Shown: positions 6,785-14,451 of the stretch, piece by piece
Position numbering within the stretch: position 1 is the stretch's first letter
How the letters are laid out: every line of letters starts with the position of its first letter
NCBI GenBank assembly: GCA_021812865.1
Contig: JAKAMP010000010.1
Coordinates: 1 to 14,513 of the forward strand
DNA: 14,513 nucleotides
DNA from: Bacteroidota bacterium
GTDB taxonomy: Bacteria > Bacteroidota > Bacteroidia > Bacteroidales > JAAYUG01
Direction: 5' to 3'
Translations under genes and position numbers: made by a program
Notes under the pieces: model-generated
What the model was told of the DNA's origin: nothing
The model's input: the letters and a program-made list of their open reading frames with translations, nothing else
The model's database searches: none

Positions 6785-7747
6785 GCGGGTATCGCTGTGG
6801 TCTATCCTTCCGAGCACTTCGAATGATCCGTCGGGATGAACTTTCCCTAGGTCTCTTGTTCCAATGAAGGAGCAGGAATAGACATTGGCGAGGTCTATCA
6901 CATTGAGGGCTCCTGTTTTGCCTGATTCCTGGGATGCGTAAGGATCATACACATCGCGTGTCAGTATCTTCATCCAGGGGGGGCAGCGATAATGCCCTTT
7001 GCCTTTTGAATAGGCCTGCGACAGCAGCTCGGTCATGCCATATTCGGAATGAATGTGTTCAACCGAGAAAGCGTCTTGAAGGATGGCATGCAACTCCTGT
7101 CGGGTAATCTCCTTCCGGCGGCCCTTCATTCCTCCTGTTTCCATGATCAGGGTATGTTTGAGCGGCATGGGATGGTTTGTGGCCAGGTCGAGCAGGGCAA
7201 AACTCACTCCCAGCAGCAGGGTTTTCCGGCCGGCCCGCTCGAGTTGCTTAAGCTTTCCTGCCAGTTCAGCATAGTTGTATAGAAAGAATCCATTGTCCGT
7301 GTGTCCGCTCTGCTGCATGAGCCGGCTGGCCATATGCACGAGCGATGAATCCTGCCGTTCCAGGTAAGAAGGTAGTAAGGCAAGGATACAATACTCCGAA
7401 GGTTCACCGTAGAACAGTCTGAATCCATTGGTAAGACTGACGTCATACACATCGAGGCGGGCAACCCGGTGGCGGCTGGTAATACTCCCGGTGGTGCCGC
7501 TGCTGCGGAATACTTTTTCCTCCGGTTGTCCCTTAGCAAGGGGTGAATGATCCCTGAAAAATTCAATAGGCATAAAGGGAATGTCTTCAAGAGAATGGAC
7601 ATTCGCTGTATTTTTCCCAAGAAGATTGCAGTATTGTTGGTATATATCTACATTTTCAAACTGGTAAGCGAAGACATCCAGCGCCATAGTTTGAAAGTCT
7701 GCACTGGAGCCAATGCCAAATGCCAGTTGCCAGGGAAAATTGTTCAT
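6761..7747 (-). CDS. LuxE-like acyl-protein synthetase / acyltransferase
   Basis: A 328-aa protein of the adenylate-forming superfamily, in the LuxE-like branch common in Bacteroidetes. Visible are FMPIEFFRDHSP (about 58-69), the nucleotide-binding loop SSGTTGS (82-88), METGGMKGR (202-210), SEYGMTE (234-240) and LGRIDHSDTRGCNLM near the end. LuxE proteins activate a fatty acid with ATP and hold it on a cysteine close to the C-terminus. C323, six residues from the end here, is placed like that cysteine. No luciferase, reductase or thioesterase genes are present, so bioluminescence is not implied; the acyl substrate and acceptor are unknown. The ATG at 7747 lies 9 nt after the proC stop, so the pair is probably one transcript from the box at 8622-8629. 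Confidence 0.82.
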   Translation of the reverse strand: MNNFPWQLAFGIGSSADFQTMALDVFAYQFENVDIYQQYCNLLGKNTANVHSLEDIPFMPIEFFRDHSPLAKGQPEEKVFRSSGTTGSITSRHRVARLDVYDVSLTNGFRLFYGEPSEYCILALLPSYLERQDSSLVHMASRLMQQSGHTDNGFFLYNYAELAGKLKQLERAGRKTLLLGVSFALLDLATNHPMPLKHTLIMETGGMKGRRKEITRQELHAILQDAFSVEHIHSEYGMTELLSQAYSKGKGHYRCPPWMKILTRDVYDPYASQESGKTGALNVIDLANVYSCSFIGTRDLGKVHPDGSFEVLGRIDHSDTRGCNLMVE

Positions 7748-7756
7748 GGACCGGTC

Positions 7757-8572
7757 TCAGTTTTTGGCTTTCATGGAAGAGATTTTGGTATACGAAGTGA
7801 CCAGGCCCTTGATGAGGGATGAGCTGAATCCGTTGTGTTCCATTTCGTTCAGTCCGGATATGGTTACGCCCATGGGAGTAGTCACCTTATCGATCTCTTT
7901 TTCGGGATGCTGTCCGTTTTCCAGGATGAGGCCTGCGGCTCCCCGCATGGTCTGGGCGGCAATATATTGTGCGGTTTCGGCGCTGAATCCGATTTCAATT
8001 CCTCCCTGGGTAAGCGCCCTCAGGAAACGCAGGGCAAATGCCACGCCGCAGGCTCCGAGCACAGTGGAGGCTTCCATCAGTTCTTCCCGAATCCGGAGGG
8101 TCCGGCCAAGGGAAGAAAGCAGTTTCTCCACTTTTTCACCCTCGGCATCGAAGCCGGGCGCCACCGACATACAGGTAATAGATTCGCCTATCGCCACTGC
8201 TGTGTTGGGCATGATTCGCACCACCGGGATATTTTTGCCGGTAATCGCGATAATTTTTTCCATGCTGAAACCGGTCACTGCAGAAATGATTACCTGCTGT
8301 CCGGCTTTCAGCGCGGGTTTTATTTCTTCCAGCACATTTTCTGCCTGGTGTGGCTTCACAGTGAGGAAGACAATGTTGGCCTGTGCTGCAGCCTTCTTGT
8401 TATCGGTCAATACGTTCACCTTTTTTCTCCTGAAACTGTCCAGCAGTTCTACCTTCCGCCGGGTGACAAAGAGATCCGGGGGGGCAACGGTTTTGCTTTT
8501 AAGCAATCCTTCGGCGATGGCCATGCCCAGGTTTCCCGTTCCGAGTATGGCTACTTTGAGGTTTTGATTCAT
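7757..8572 (-). CDS. proC: Pyrroline-5-carboxylate reductase
   Basis: Catalyses the last step of proline synthesis: NAD(P)H-dependent reduction of 1-pyrroline-5-carboxylate to proline in the cytosol. The 271-aa length is normal. The N-terminus has the Rossmann motif VAILGTGNLGMAIAEGL (residues 7-23), followed by FLTVKPHQ near 70-77 and the VRIMPNTAVAIGES segment near 117-130. The C-terminal dimerisation helix bundle carries the P5CR signature around TTPMGVTISGLNEME (about 236-250). The gene is first of a likely two-gene transcript with the LuxE-like gene. Genes for the earlier proline steps (proA, proB) are not in the window. Confidence 0.96.
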   Translation of the reverse strand: MNQNLKVAILGTGNLGMAIAEGLLKSKTVAPPDLFVTRRKVELLDSFRRKKVNVLTDNKKAAAQANIVFLTVKPHQAENVLEEIKPALKAGQQVIISAVTGFSMEKIIAITGKNIPVVRIMPNTAVAIGESITCMSVAPGFDAEGEKVEKLLSSLGRTLRIREELMEASTVLGACGVAFALRFLRALTQGGIEIGFSAETAQYIAAQTMRGAAGLILENGQHPEKEIDKVTTPMGVTISGLNEMEHNGFSSSLIKGLVTSYTKISSMKAKN

Positions 8573-8597
8573 ATTCTTTTTTTATAGGTCTCTCCTG

Positions 8598-8612
8598 CCG
8601 GAAAAATTCCGG
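8598..8612. promoter_or_regulatory. Perfect inverted repeat at the start of the proC leader
   Basis: CCGGAA (8598-8603) and TTCCGG (8607-8612) flank AAA. On the minus strand this lies just downstream of the TATCTTTG box, so it would be the first structure in the proC transcript or an operator over the start site. A related motif (GGAA, spacer, TTCCGGAGAA) recurs at 8666-8684. Confidence 0.35.
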
Positions 8613-8621
8613 AGAAAGAGG

Positions 8622-8629
8622 CAAAGATA
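8622..8629 (-). promoter_or_regulatory. Bacteroidetes-type -7 box for proC
   Basis: The minus strand reads TATCTTTG, an exact TAnnTTTG match, 49 nt upstream of the proC ATG and downstream of the E2-like gene's stop. No TTG lies at -33. It suggests that proC is transcribed independently of the E2-like gene. Confidence 0.6.
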
Positions 8630-8693
8630 CCTTAATTGATTGATTCGGACATGGGATAGGGAAGGGGAATCTTGTTCCGGAGAAGGTATGTCA

Positions 8694-9536
8694 TCAGGGT
8701 AAAGGGATGAGCATTCCGTTCTGGATAGTCTCGGCAAGTTGGTTTATGAAACGGGCAGCAGGAGCGCCGTCCACTACATCATGGTCAAATGAGGCGGTGA
8801 TGCAGAGATGTTTCCTCGATTCAAAATGTTCATTCACTAATACTGCTTTTTCACTGATGCTGCCAACGGTAAGCAGAACAGTAGCGCTTCCATGGGGGAT
8901 GAACCATACCGGTTCCCTGCTGAACATGCCAACAGAAGTAACACTTAATTTTCCGTACCGCCTGGCCATGTATATATTTTTATCGGCCAACCGGACAAAT
9001 GTTTTCATCAGGAAACCGGGAATCAGGCTGAACCACCTGCTGCCCGTAAGGCTTCCCAGTTTTTCGTCCTGTATGGTCTGGGCCTCTCTGATCTCTGCCT
9101 GTATATCAAGTAACGATTTATTCTGTGTGGCAGCAATGGCAATGGGTTCGGGTACCTTTTCTCCCAACAGGTCCCTTTCGATCAGCACACTGATGGTGAT
9201 ATCGTCCAGGAAAACAAACCTGTTACCGGTGATGAACGCATTCAAACGGGGATGATCCCTGATCACCTTCGACAGGCAGGCCACTATATATGCGGTCATG
9301 GATAATTTTGTTCCCGTTTGGTCAAAATAATCTTTCATTCTTTGCCTGGGTTCGGTAATATCGATCTCAGCCAGGCTATGAAAAACGTTTTTTCGTCGGG
9401 TAACCGAAGCGGACGCGATCACGGCGCGGCGGTTGAACCCAAGGCGAACGGCATGAAATCCTTTGTTTTTCTTCATGACTGGGGCAGGTATGAACGGTTT
9501 TCGTTTAGCCAAAGATAAGAGCTTTCCTGCTGACAT
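8694..9536 (-). CDS. Stand-alone E2-type acyltransferase (2-oxoacid dehydrogenase family), no lipoyl domain
   Basis: A 280-aa protein corresponding to only the catalytic (CAT/BPD-like) domain of 2-oxoacid dehydrogenase E2. The active-site motif H-x3-D-G is present at H252/D256/G257 within SFDHDVVDGAPAARFI, and the SVGMFS segment near 201-206 matches the position of the usual NLGMFG. There is no lipoyl domain with its DKA lysine and no peripheral-subunit-binding domain: the N-terminal 45 residues are short and basic (KRKPFIPAPVMKKNKG). No E1 or E3 gene is adjacent. It could act as a trimeric acyltransferase on a free CoA or other carrier; the substrate is unknown. The ATG at 9536 is used; M21 (9476) is an alternative. 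It is divergent from the sugar kinase gene, and the only promoter-like sequence is a near match (ATGATTTG). Confidence 0.8.
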   Translation of the reverse strand: MSAGKLLSLAKRKPFIPAPVMKKNKGFHAVRLGFNRRAVIASASVTRRKNVFHSLAEIDITEPRQRMKDYFDQTGTKLSMTAYIVACLSKVIRDHPRLNAFITGNRFVFLDDITISVLIERDLLGEKVPEPIAIAATQNKSLLDIQAEIREAQTIQDEKLGSLTGSRWFSLIPGFLMKTFVRLADKNIYMARRYGKLSVTSVGMFSREPVWFIPHGSATVLLTVGSISEKAVLVNEHFESRKHLCITASFDHDVVDGAPAARFINQLAETIQNGMLIPLP

Positions 9537-9558
9537 TCAACACAAATCATTTATTGCC

Positions 9559-9582
9559 CCATACCTCTACCGTTGAGTATGG
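9559..9582. promoter_or_regulatory. Bulged inverted repeat between the divergent E2-like and kinase genes
   Basis: CCATAC plus TC (one C bulged) pairs with GAGTATGG across a seven-base loop. It lies in the 92-bp gap between two divergent starts, a natural place for a shared operator, and is followed on the plus strand by a T-rich run. There is no direct support for protein binding. Confidence 0.25.
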
Positions 9583-9628
9583 TTAATTTTTCATTTTGTA
9601 TTTTTATCATTTGAAATTCATTACCACT

Positions 9629-10546
9629 ATGCCGACATACATTCTTGGCATCGACGGAGGGGGCACCCGCACCAGGGCTGTTTTGGCCGATCGCAGAGGC
9701 AGGGCGCTCGGGAAGGGAGAAGCAGGAACAAGCAATCCGAACCCGCATGGCTACAAGGCGGCCCAGGATGAATTGCTGAAATCTGTAAACATGGCTTTTG
9801 CCAGTGCAGGGATCAAGCCTGGCAGGGTGGATGCGGCATGCCTAGGTATCGGAGGTGTAGATCGCGAACAGGAACGTAGTCGCATACGGAAATGGGCGTT
9901 GAGGCATTTATCCCATAAAGTATATGTAACGAACGACAGCGAGACTGTATTGGCAGCGGGTACGCCCGAAAATTGGGGAATTGTGCTGATTTCCGGTACC
10001 GGTTCCATGGCATGGGGCAAATCTCCTGAAGGAAGGATTGCCCGGGCCAGCGGCTATGGATACCTGATTGGTGATGAAGGAAGCGGCTTCGACCTTGCCT
10101 GCCGGGCTTTGCGTGCAGCTACCCAGGCATATGACGGGCGCGGGGAACCAACCATTTTATTTGACAGGATTCTGCAGCACTGGAAAATCAAGGAGATGGA
10201 CCAGCTCATTCCTTATGTGTACCATTCCGGCCTTCATCACGATGATTTTGCCGCAATGGCCAGGGTGGTTGTCAGGGCAGCATCTGATGGCGACCATGTG
10301 GCCACCGTACTGCTCGATCAAACGGCAGAATTCCTGGCCTCCTCCATCACGGCTGTTGCACGTGCGCTGAATTTCATAACACCTTCAGTTCCGCTGGCGC
10401 TTACTGGCGGACTGGTTACCGGCTCACCCTCTTTGCAGCAGGCCTTAATACTGAAAGCAGAAAAGAAAGGATTCCTGTTTGGGCCGGTAAAAGTGGTAAA
10501 AGAGCCAGTAAAGGGAGCCGTGATCTTAGCGTGTTCCATGCTCTGA
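9629..10546 (+). CDS. BadF/BadG/BcrA/BcrD-type ATPase, probable N-acetylglucosamine kinase
   Basis: A 305-aa member of the ASKHA (actin-like) kinase superfamily. The phosphate-1 loop LGIDGGGTRTRAVL is at residues 6-19. Phosphate-2 appears as LISGTGSMAWG near 123-133, and GYGYLIGDEGSGF near 143-155 is a hallmark of the BadF/GlcNAc kinase group. The adenosine-loop LTGGLV is near 265-270. It lacks the cysteines and partner subunits expected of benzoyl-CoA reductase or 2-hydroxyglutaryl-CoA dehydratase activators. Phosphorylation of GlcNAc or a related sugar, in the cytosol, is therefore the likelier role. The ATG at 9629 (MPTYILGIDGGG) is chosen over an upstream in-frame codon at 9596. Only a near -7 match (ATCATTTG) lies upstream. 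It is convergent with pgk. Confidence 0.85.
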   Translation: MPTYILGIDGGGTRTRAVLADRRGRALGKGEAGTSNPNPHGYKAAQDELLKSVNMAFASAGIKPGRVDAACLGIGGVDREQERSRIRKWALRHLSHKVYVTNDSETVLAAGTPENWGIVLISGTGSMAWGKSPEGRIARASGYGYLIGDEGSGFDLACRALRAATQAYDGRGEPTILFDRILQHWKIKEMDQLIPYVYHSGLHHDDFAAMARVVVRAASDGDHVATVLLDQTAEFLASSITAVARALNFITPSVPLALTGGLVTGSPSLQQALILKAEKKGFLFGPVKVVKEPVKGAVILACSML

Positions 10547-10589
10547 TCATGCTTTTTATACCCGTGACGGAACCGTGAATTTATCAAAT

Positions 10590-10623
10590 AAAAAAGATGC
10601 ACAACTGAGTGCCATGCATCTTT
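10590..10623 (-). terminator. Rho-independent terminator of pgk
   Basis: A perfect 9-bp stem, AAAGATGCA (10593-10601) with TGCATCTTT (10615-10623), encloses a 13-nt loop. On the minus strand the stem runs into TTTTTT and then ATTTG, the classic arrangement, 38 nt after the pgk stop. On the plus strand the stem is followed by only three T residues, so it would serve the kinase gene poorly. Confidence 0.75.
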
Positions 10624-10660
10624 GAGTAATACGCTCAGGAATAGTTTTCGGAAGTCTCTC

Positions 10661-11920
10661 TTATCCCCTGATGGCTTTGATACCGGGAAGTTCTTTCCCT
10701 TCCATATATTCGAGCATGGCTCCGCCGCCGGTGGATACATAGCTCACTTTGTTGGCCAGCTTGTTTTTATTGATGGCTGCAACGGAGTCGCCGCCGCCGA
10801 TCAGGCTGTAAGCGCCTTTCGCTGTGGCATCGGCAATGGCATGGGCAATGGCAGAGGTTCCTTTGGCGAACTTTTCCATTTCAAACACGCCCATAGGGCC
10901 GTTCCAGAGGATGGTTTTTGATTTGCCAATCACTTCGCTGAATATCTTTATGGTTTCCGGTCCGATATCAAGTCCCATCCAATCTGCAGGCGTTTCTTTT
11001 ACAGAAGTAATGTTGGTATTGGCTTCAGCATCGAACTTGTCGCCGTTCACTGCATCGACAGGCAGGTATACGTTAACACCTTTTTCTTTTGCCTTCTGCA
11101 GCAGTTCGAGGGCCAGGCCGAGCTTGTCTTCTTCGCAGAGCGACTTGCCGATATTGCCTCCCTGGGCTTTGATGAAGGTATAGGTCATACCACCGCCGAT
11201 GATCAGGTTGTTCACCCGGTTGAGCATGTTTTCAATCACCAGGATTTTATCTGATACCTTTGCTCCGCCCATAATGGCAGTGAAAGGCTTTTCGGGGGAC
11301 TGGAGTACTTTGTCCATCGATTTCAGTTCAGCCTCGATGAGGAAGCCAAACATGCTGTTTCCCGGGAAAAGATTGGCGATGAGGGTGGTGGAAGCATGAG
11401 CGCGGTGGGCTGTTCCGAAGGCATCATTTACATAACATTCGGCGAGGGAGGCCAGTCTGGCTGTGAAATCTTTCTGTTTCTTCTTCATTTCATCCTTGGC
11501 AGCCTTCTTTTCCTCTTCAGTAACATTCTCGGGCAATTTGGGTTTGCCTTCTTCTTCCAGGTAAAACCTCACATTCTCGAGCAGCAGAACTTCGCCGGGT
11601 TTCAGGGCCGCCGCCATGGTTTTTGCAGATTCTCCAATACAATCGTCGGCAAATTTCACCGGTTTTTCCAGCAGCTTTTCGAATGCCGGGATCACATGTT
11701 TGAGGGAATATTTATCCTGAGGAACACCATCGGGGCGACCAAGGTGAGACATCAGAATAGCGCATCCGCCATCACTGAGTATCTTGTTGATTGTAGGCAG
11801 GGCACCACGGATGCGGGTATCATCGGTTACCTGGAAGGTCTTTTTATCGAGAGGTACGTTGAAATCGACCCTCACAATGGCTTTCTTTCCTTTGAAGGTG
11901 TATTTTTCTACTGTAAGCAT
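10661..11920 (-). CDS. pgk: Phosphoglycerate kinase
   Basis: The glycolytic enzyme that transfers phosphate from 1,3-bisphosphoglycerate to ADP, in the cytosol; 419 aa from the ATG at 11920. An in-frame codon at 11950 overlaps the promoter box and is rejected. The N-domain shows [10 protein letters not shown] (about 13-22) and SHLGRPDG (about 55-62). A lysine/glutamate-rich insertion (about 120-150) widens the N-domain, as I recall for Bacteroidetes enzymes. The C-domain shows [26 protein letters not shown] and [10 protein letters not shown], the nucleotide-binding signatures. No other glycolytic gene is adjacent. It appears monocistronic, with its own promoter box and a strong terminator. 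Confidence 0.98.
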   Translation of the reverse strand: MLTVEKYTFKGKKAIVRVDFNVPLDKKTFQVTDDTRIRGALPTINKILSDGGCAILMSHLGRPDGVPQDKYSLKHVIPAFEKLLEKPVKFADDCIGESAKTMAAALKPGEVLLLENVRFYLEEEGKPKLPENVTEEEKKAAKDEMKKKQKDFTARLASLAECYVNDAFGTAHRAHASTTLIANLFPGNSMFGFLIEAELKSMDKVLQSPEKPFTAIMGGAKVSDKILVIENMLNRVNNLIIGGGMTYTFIKAQGGNIGKSLCEEDKLGLALELLQKAKEKGVNVYLPVDAVNGDKFDAEANTNITSVKETPADWMGLDIGPETIKIFSEVIGKSKTILWNGPMGVFEMEKFAKGTSAIAHAIADATAKGAYSLIGGGDSVAAINKNKLANKVSYVSTGGGAMLEYMEGKELPGIKAIRG

Positions 11921-11947
11921 AATTTTATTGTTTTGTGATTGAAATAA

Positions 11948-11955
11948 CAAAGGTA
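11948..11955 (-). promoter_or_regulatory. Bacteroidetes-type -7 box for pgk
   Basis: The minus strand reads TACCTTTG, an exact TAnnTTTG match, 27 nt upstream of the pgk ATG. The upstream 25 bases are T-rich but lack a TTG at the usual -33 spacing. Confidence 0.55.
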
Positions 11956-12076
11956 AAAAAAGAAATTATAAACGGGCTTTCCCCTGGAGGAAATTATCCC
12001 TGAGGCTTTGGGGTGAGGCAATTACACCATTTTGTGGTATAGGGTAAATTCACCGGGAAAAAGGCAGGAATTTTCT

Positions 12077-12084
12077 TACTTTTG
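12077..12084 (+). promoter_or_regulatory. Bacteroidetes-type -7 box for holB
   Basis: TACTTTTG is an exact TAnnTTTG match, 22 nt before the ATG at 12107. It lies inside the longer alternative frame from 12032, which supports the shorter protein. No -33 TTG is seen. Confidence 0.55.
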
Positions 12085-12106
12085 CCATTCACTTTACATC
12101 CCAGGA

Positions 12107-13234
12107 ATGTTTTTCAGGCAGGTTATAGGGCATCACGATATTAAAGCGAAGCTGATCCGTTCGGCTGAAGAGGACCGCATCAGTCATGCGCAGCTATTCC
12201 TGGGAAAGGAAGGAAGCGGCGCTCTGCCCCTGGCCCTGGCCTATGCCTGTTACCTTTCATGCACGGGGGAACGCAATGGCGATGCCTGTGGAACCTGTCC
12301 ATCATGCATCAAATACCAGAAACTGGTTCATCCCGATCTTCACCTGGTGTTTCCAGTAATCAAGCCCGAAGGGGGGAAGCGTGCAGTGAGCGATATGTTT
12401 GTTCATCAATGGAGGGAAGCGGTAATAGCTAATCCTTATCTCGAACTTTCGCAATGGTATGAAACGATCAATGCAGAAAACAAGCAGGGTAGTATTTTTG
12501 TGGATGAGAGTGACGAGATTGTTCGGAAACTAAGCCTAAAGACTTATGAATCTGCCTATAAGATCGTTATCGTTTGGATGGCCGAGAAAATGAATGTTCA
12601 GGCTGCAAACAAGCTGCTGAAGATCCTGGAAGAGCCCAATCCGGGAACTGTTTTTTTGCTCGTAAGCGCAAGTACTGGTACCATGCTGCCTACCATCCTG
12701 TCGCGCCTGCAGGTAGTCAAGCTGCCGCCCATTGGCCAAAGGGACCTGCAGGAAGCTCTTATGGCCAGGCATGGACTGGATGAAGAAAAGGCCGGTTCCA
12801 TTGCGCGGATGAGCGATGGGAATTACCTTCGCGCGCTGGAGCTGATGCAAACCGAAACCCTCAGCTGGGAGCTCGACAAGTTCGCCGAGTTCATGAGGTT
12901 ATGCTATAAGGCTGATTTCCCGTCGATTCTGGGCTGGGTGGAGGAGTTGGACCGGACGGGCAGGGAGAAACAGAAGGAATTCTTATTATATTGTGTCCGG
13001 ATGATCAGGGAGAATCTTATGCTGAACCTGGAAGCTACACAATTGAGCAGGCTCACTGAGGAAGAAAAAAATTTCTCGGTAAAGTTTTCCAGGTTTATCC
13101 ATACCGGTAATGCAGGAGAGATCGCGGCTGAGTTTGACAAGGCCATGTACCACATCGAATCCAACGCCTATGGCAAGCTGGTGCTGCTTGATCTGGCCAT
13201 CCAGACTGCCCGGTTGATCAAAAAGGAAAAATAA
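12107..13234 (+). CDS. holB: DNA polymerase III delta-prime subunit
   Basis: A clamp-loader AAA+ subunit of 375 aa. The opening MFFRQVIGHHDIKAKL and ISHAQLFLG are typical. The Walker A position (FLGKEGSGAL, 31-40) has no GK[ST], matching the known inability of delta-prime to hydrolyse ATP. A zinc-binding C-x8-C-x2-C-x2-C follows (C52, C61, C64, C67), then VHPDLHLVFPV. The segment MNVQAANKLLKILEEPNPGTVFLLV (about 162-186) is the sensor/box VII-like region of the family. The SRC-like motif reads LSRLQ. With the tau/gamma and delta subunits it would load the sliding clamp. The ATG at 12107 is preferred over 12032 because it starts the family sequence and follows the promoter box. It is 47 nt upstream of ricT, probably with read-through into it. 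Confidence 0.93.
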   Translation: MFFRQVIGHHDIKAKLIRSAEEDRISHAQLFLGKEGSGALPLALAYACYLSCTGERNGDACGTCPSCIKYQKLVHPDLHLVFPVIKPEGGKRAVSDMFVHQWREAVIANPYLELSQWYETINAENKQGSIFVDESDEIVRKLSLKTYESAYKIVIVWMAEKMNVQAANKLLKILEEPNPGTVFLLVSASTGTMLPTILSRLQVVKLPPIGQRDLQEALMARHGLDEEKAGSIARMSDGNYLRALELMQTETLSWELDKFAEFMRLCYKADFPSILGWVEELDRTGREKQKEFLLYCVRMIRENLMLNLEATQLSRLTEEEKNFSVKFSRFIHTGNAGEIAAEFDKAMYHIESNAYGKLVLLDLAIQTARLIKKEK

Positions 13235-13243
13235 CTATTTTTG
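13214..13243 (+). promoter_or_regulatory. Full Bacteroidetes promoter for ricT (-33 TTG, 19 bp, -7 TATTTTTG)
   Basis: TTG at 13214-13216, a 19-bp spacer and TATTTTTG at 13236-13243 match the published primary sigma factor consensus for the phylum at both boxes. The -33 box lies inside the last codons of holB, and the -7 box ends 38 nt before the ricT ATG. This is the only complete promoter match in the window. Confidence 0.7.
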
Positions 13244-13281
13244 CCTGCTGGTCAGTGCAATAATTAATTTGAGAAAACATC

Positions 13282-14451
13282 ATGAGCGACGATATCATAT
13301 CAAGAGGTTGTGCCAGTCTGACCATCGATCAGGGCTCGCAGTACCGCTGCCGAATGGGTAACTGCAGCAAACTGAGCGTTTTTGACTGGCTGCAGGATAT
13401 ATCGCCGATTCCCTACTCATCGGACATTGTTGAAGTAAGGTTCAAGAATACCCGCAAAGGCTATTATCATAATTCGAACAAGCTATCCATTCGTCAGGGC
13501 GATTTTGTTGCCGTAGAGGCCTCCCCGGGTCACGATATCGGAGTGGTTTCCCTTACCGGTGAACTGGTGGTTGAGCAATTACGCAAGGGCAGAATCGTGC
13601 TGAACGAAAATGATTTGAAGAAGGTTTACCGGAAAGCAAAGCAGGCCGATGTGGAAAAGTGGCAGGAAGCGATTGCCAAGGAGCACCAGACCATGCTCAA
13701 GGCAAGGAAAATAGCCGAGCACCTGAAACTCGACATGAAAATCGGGGATGTGGAATACCAGGGCGACAACACCAAGGCCATCTTTTATTATATAGCCGAT
13801 GACCGGGTGGACTTCCGGGAGCTCATCAAAATCCTGGCCGATGAATTCAAGGTGAGGATTGAGATGCGGCAAATCGGTGCAAGGCAGGAGGCCGGGCGCA
13901 TTGGCGGCATCGGTCCCTGTGGAAGGGAACTGTGCTGTGCCACCTGGATTACCAATTTTGTATCGGTAACCACCAGCGCTGCCCGTTACCAGGAAATTTC
14001 GCTCAACCCGCAGAAACTTGCCGGGCAGTGCAGCAAACTGAAGTGCTGTCTGAATTATGAGCTCGACAGTTACATGGATGCCCGCAAAGACTTTCCGGAT
14101 CCCTCGGTGAAACTTGAAACGGAAAACGGTGTGGCTATTCACCAGAAAACCGATGTATACCGTGGGATCATGTGGTATTCCATGGAAGACGATGGTACCA
14201 TGTCCCTTATTCCTTTGTCGGTGGAACATGTGAATGAGATCATCGCAATGAATCAGAAGGGTACAAAGATCAAGAAATTTGACCAACAGAAGGAAAAGGA
14301 ATCAAAAGGTGAAGAACAGGGTTCAGGGGCATTTATCCTTAACAGCGCCACGGAAAGCGACAGCCTGAACCGGTTTGACACCAAGAAAAACCATAACCGG
14401 AAAAAGAAAAAAAGAAGAAAATACAATGAAGAACATGGTCCCCAGTCTTAA
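13282..14451 (+). CDS. ricT: RicT/YaaT-like PSP1-domain protein
   Basis: A 389-aa PSP1-domain protein. In Bacillus, RicT (YaaT) forms an iron-sulphur complex with RicA and RicF that affects RNase Y and mRNA processing. Cysteines are visible in an N-terminal group (C10, C23, C28, the last in MGNCSKLSVFDWL) and a core group (C213, C218, C219 in GPCGRELCCA; C250, C255, C256 in GQCSKLKCC), suiting cluster ligation. The PSP1 domain spans about residues 60-150, with VEVRFKNTRKGYY before it and FYYIADDRVDFRELI after. The last 35 residues are lysine-rich and probably disordered (KKNHNRKKKKRRK). No ricA or ricF is in the window, so the role in this phylum is inferred only from the family. It follows holB and overlaps the lipoprotein gene, an order I associate with Bacteroidetes genomes. 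Confidence 0.9.
   Translation: MSDDIISRGCASLTIDQGSQYRCRMGNCSKLSVFDWLQDISPIPYSSDIVEVRFKNTRKGYYHNSNKLSIRQGDFVAVEASPGHDIGVVSLTGELVVEQLRKGRIVLNENDLKKVYRKAKQADVEKWQEAIAKEHQTMLKARKIAEHLKLDMKIGDVEYQGDNTKAIFYYIADDRVDFRELIKILADEFKVRIEMRQIGARQEAGRIGGIGPCGRELCCATWITNFVSVTTSAARYQEISLNPQKLAGQCSKLKCCLNYELDSYMDARKDFPDPSVKLETENGVAIHQKTDVYRGIMWYSMEDDGTMSLIPLSVEHVNEIIAMNQKGTKIKKFDQQKEKESKGEEQGSGAFILNSATESDSLNRFDTKKNHNRKKKKRRKYNEEHGPQS

Noticed and set aside
6761..7747. Bioluminescence (lux) operon suggested by the LuxE-like gene
   Set aside because: No luxA, luxB, luxC or luxD-like genes adjoin it; the neighbours are proC and a DUF502 gene.
7713..8587. Two long plus-strand open frames opposite proC
   Set aside because: proC on the other strand is unmistakable; the plus-strand translations are Ser/Cys-rich or His/Gly/Phe-rich shadows without family motifs.
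9629..10546. Activator of benzoyl-CoA reductase or 2-hydroxyacyl-CoA dehydratase
   Set aside because: The BadF fold is shared, but the Fe-S cysteines and the partner subunit genes are missing; the GlcNAc-kinase-like reading fits better.
11396..11938. Plus-strand open frame of 180 codons opposite pgk
   Set aside because: Antisense to a well-conserved enzyme, Phe-rich shadow composition.
12018..12040. Palindrome-like ACCA-TTTTG-TGGT in the pgk/holB gap
   Set aside because: Only four paired bases plus scattered matches; expected by chance in an AT-rich gap.
13579..14286. Minus-strand open frame of 235 codons opposite ricT
   Set aside because: Shadow of a conserved gene; no promoter box, no recognised motif.
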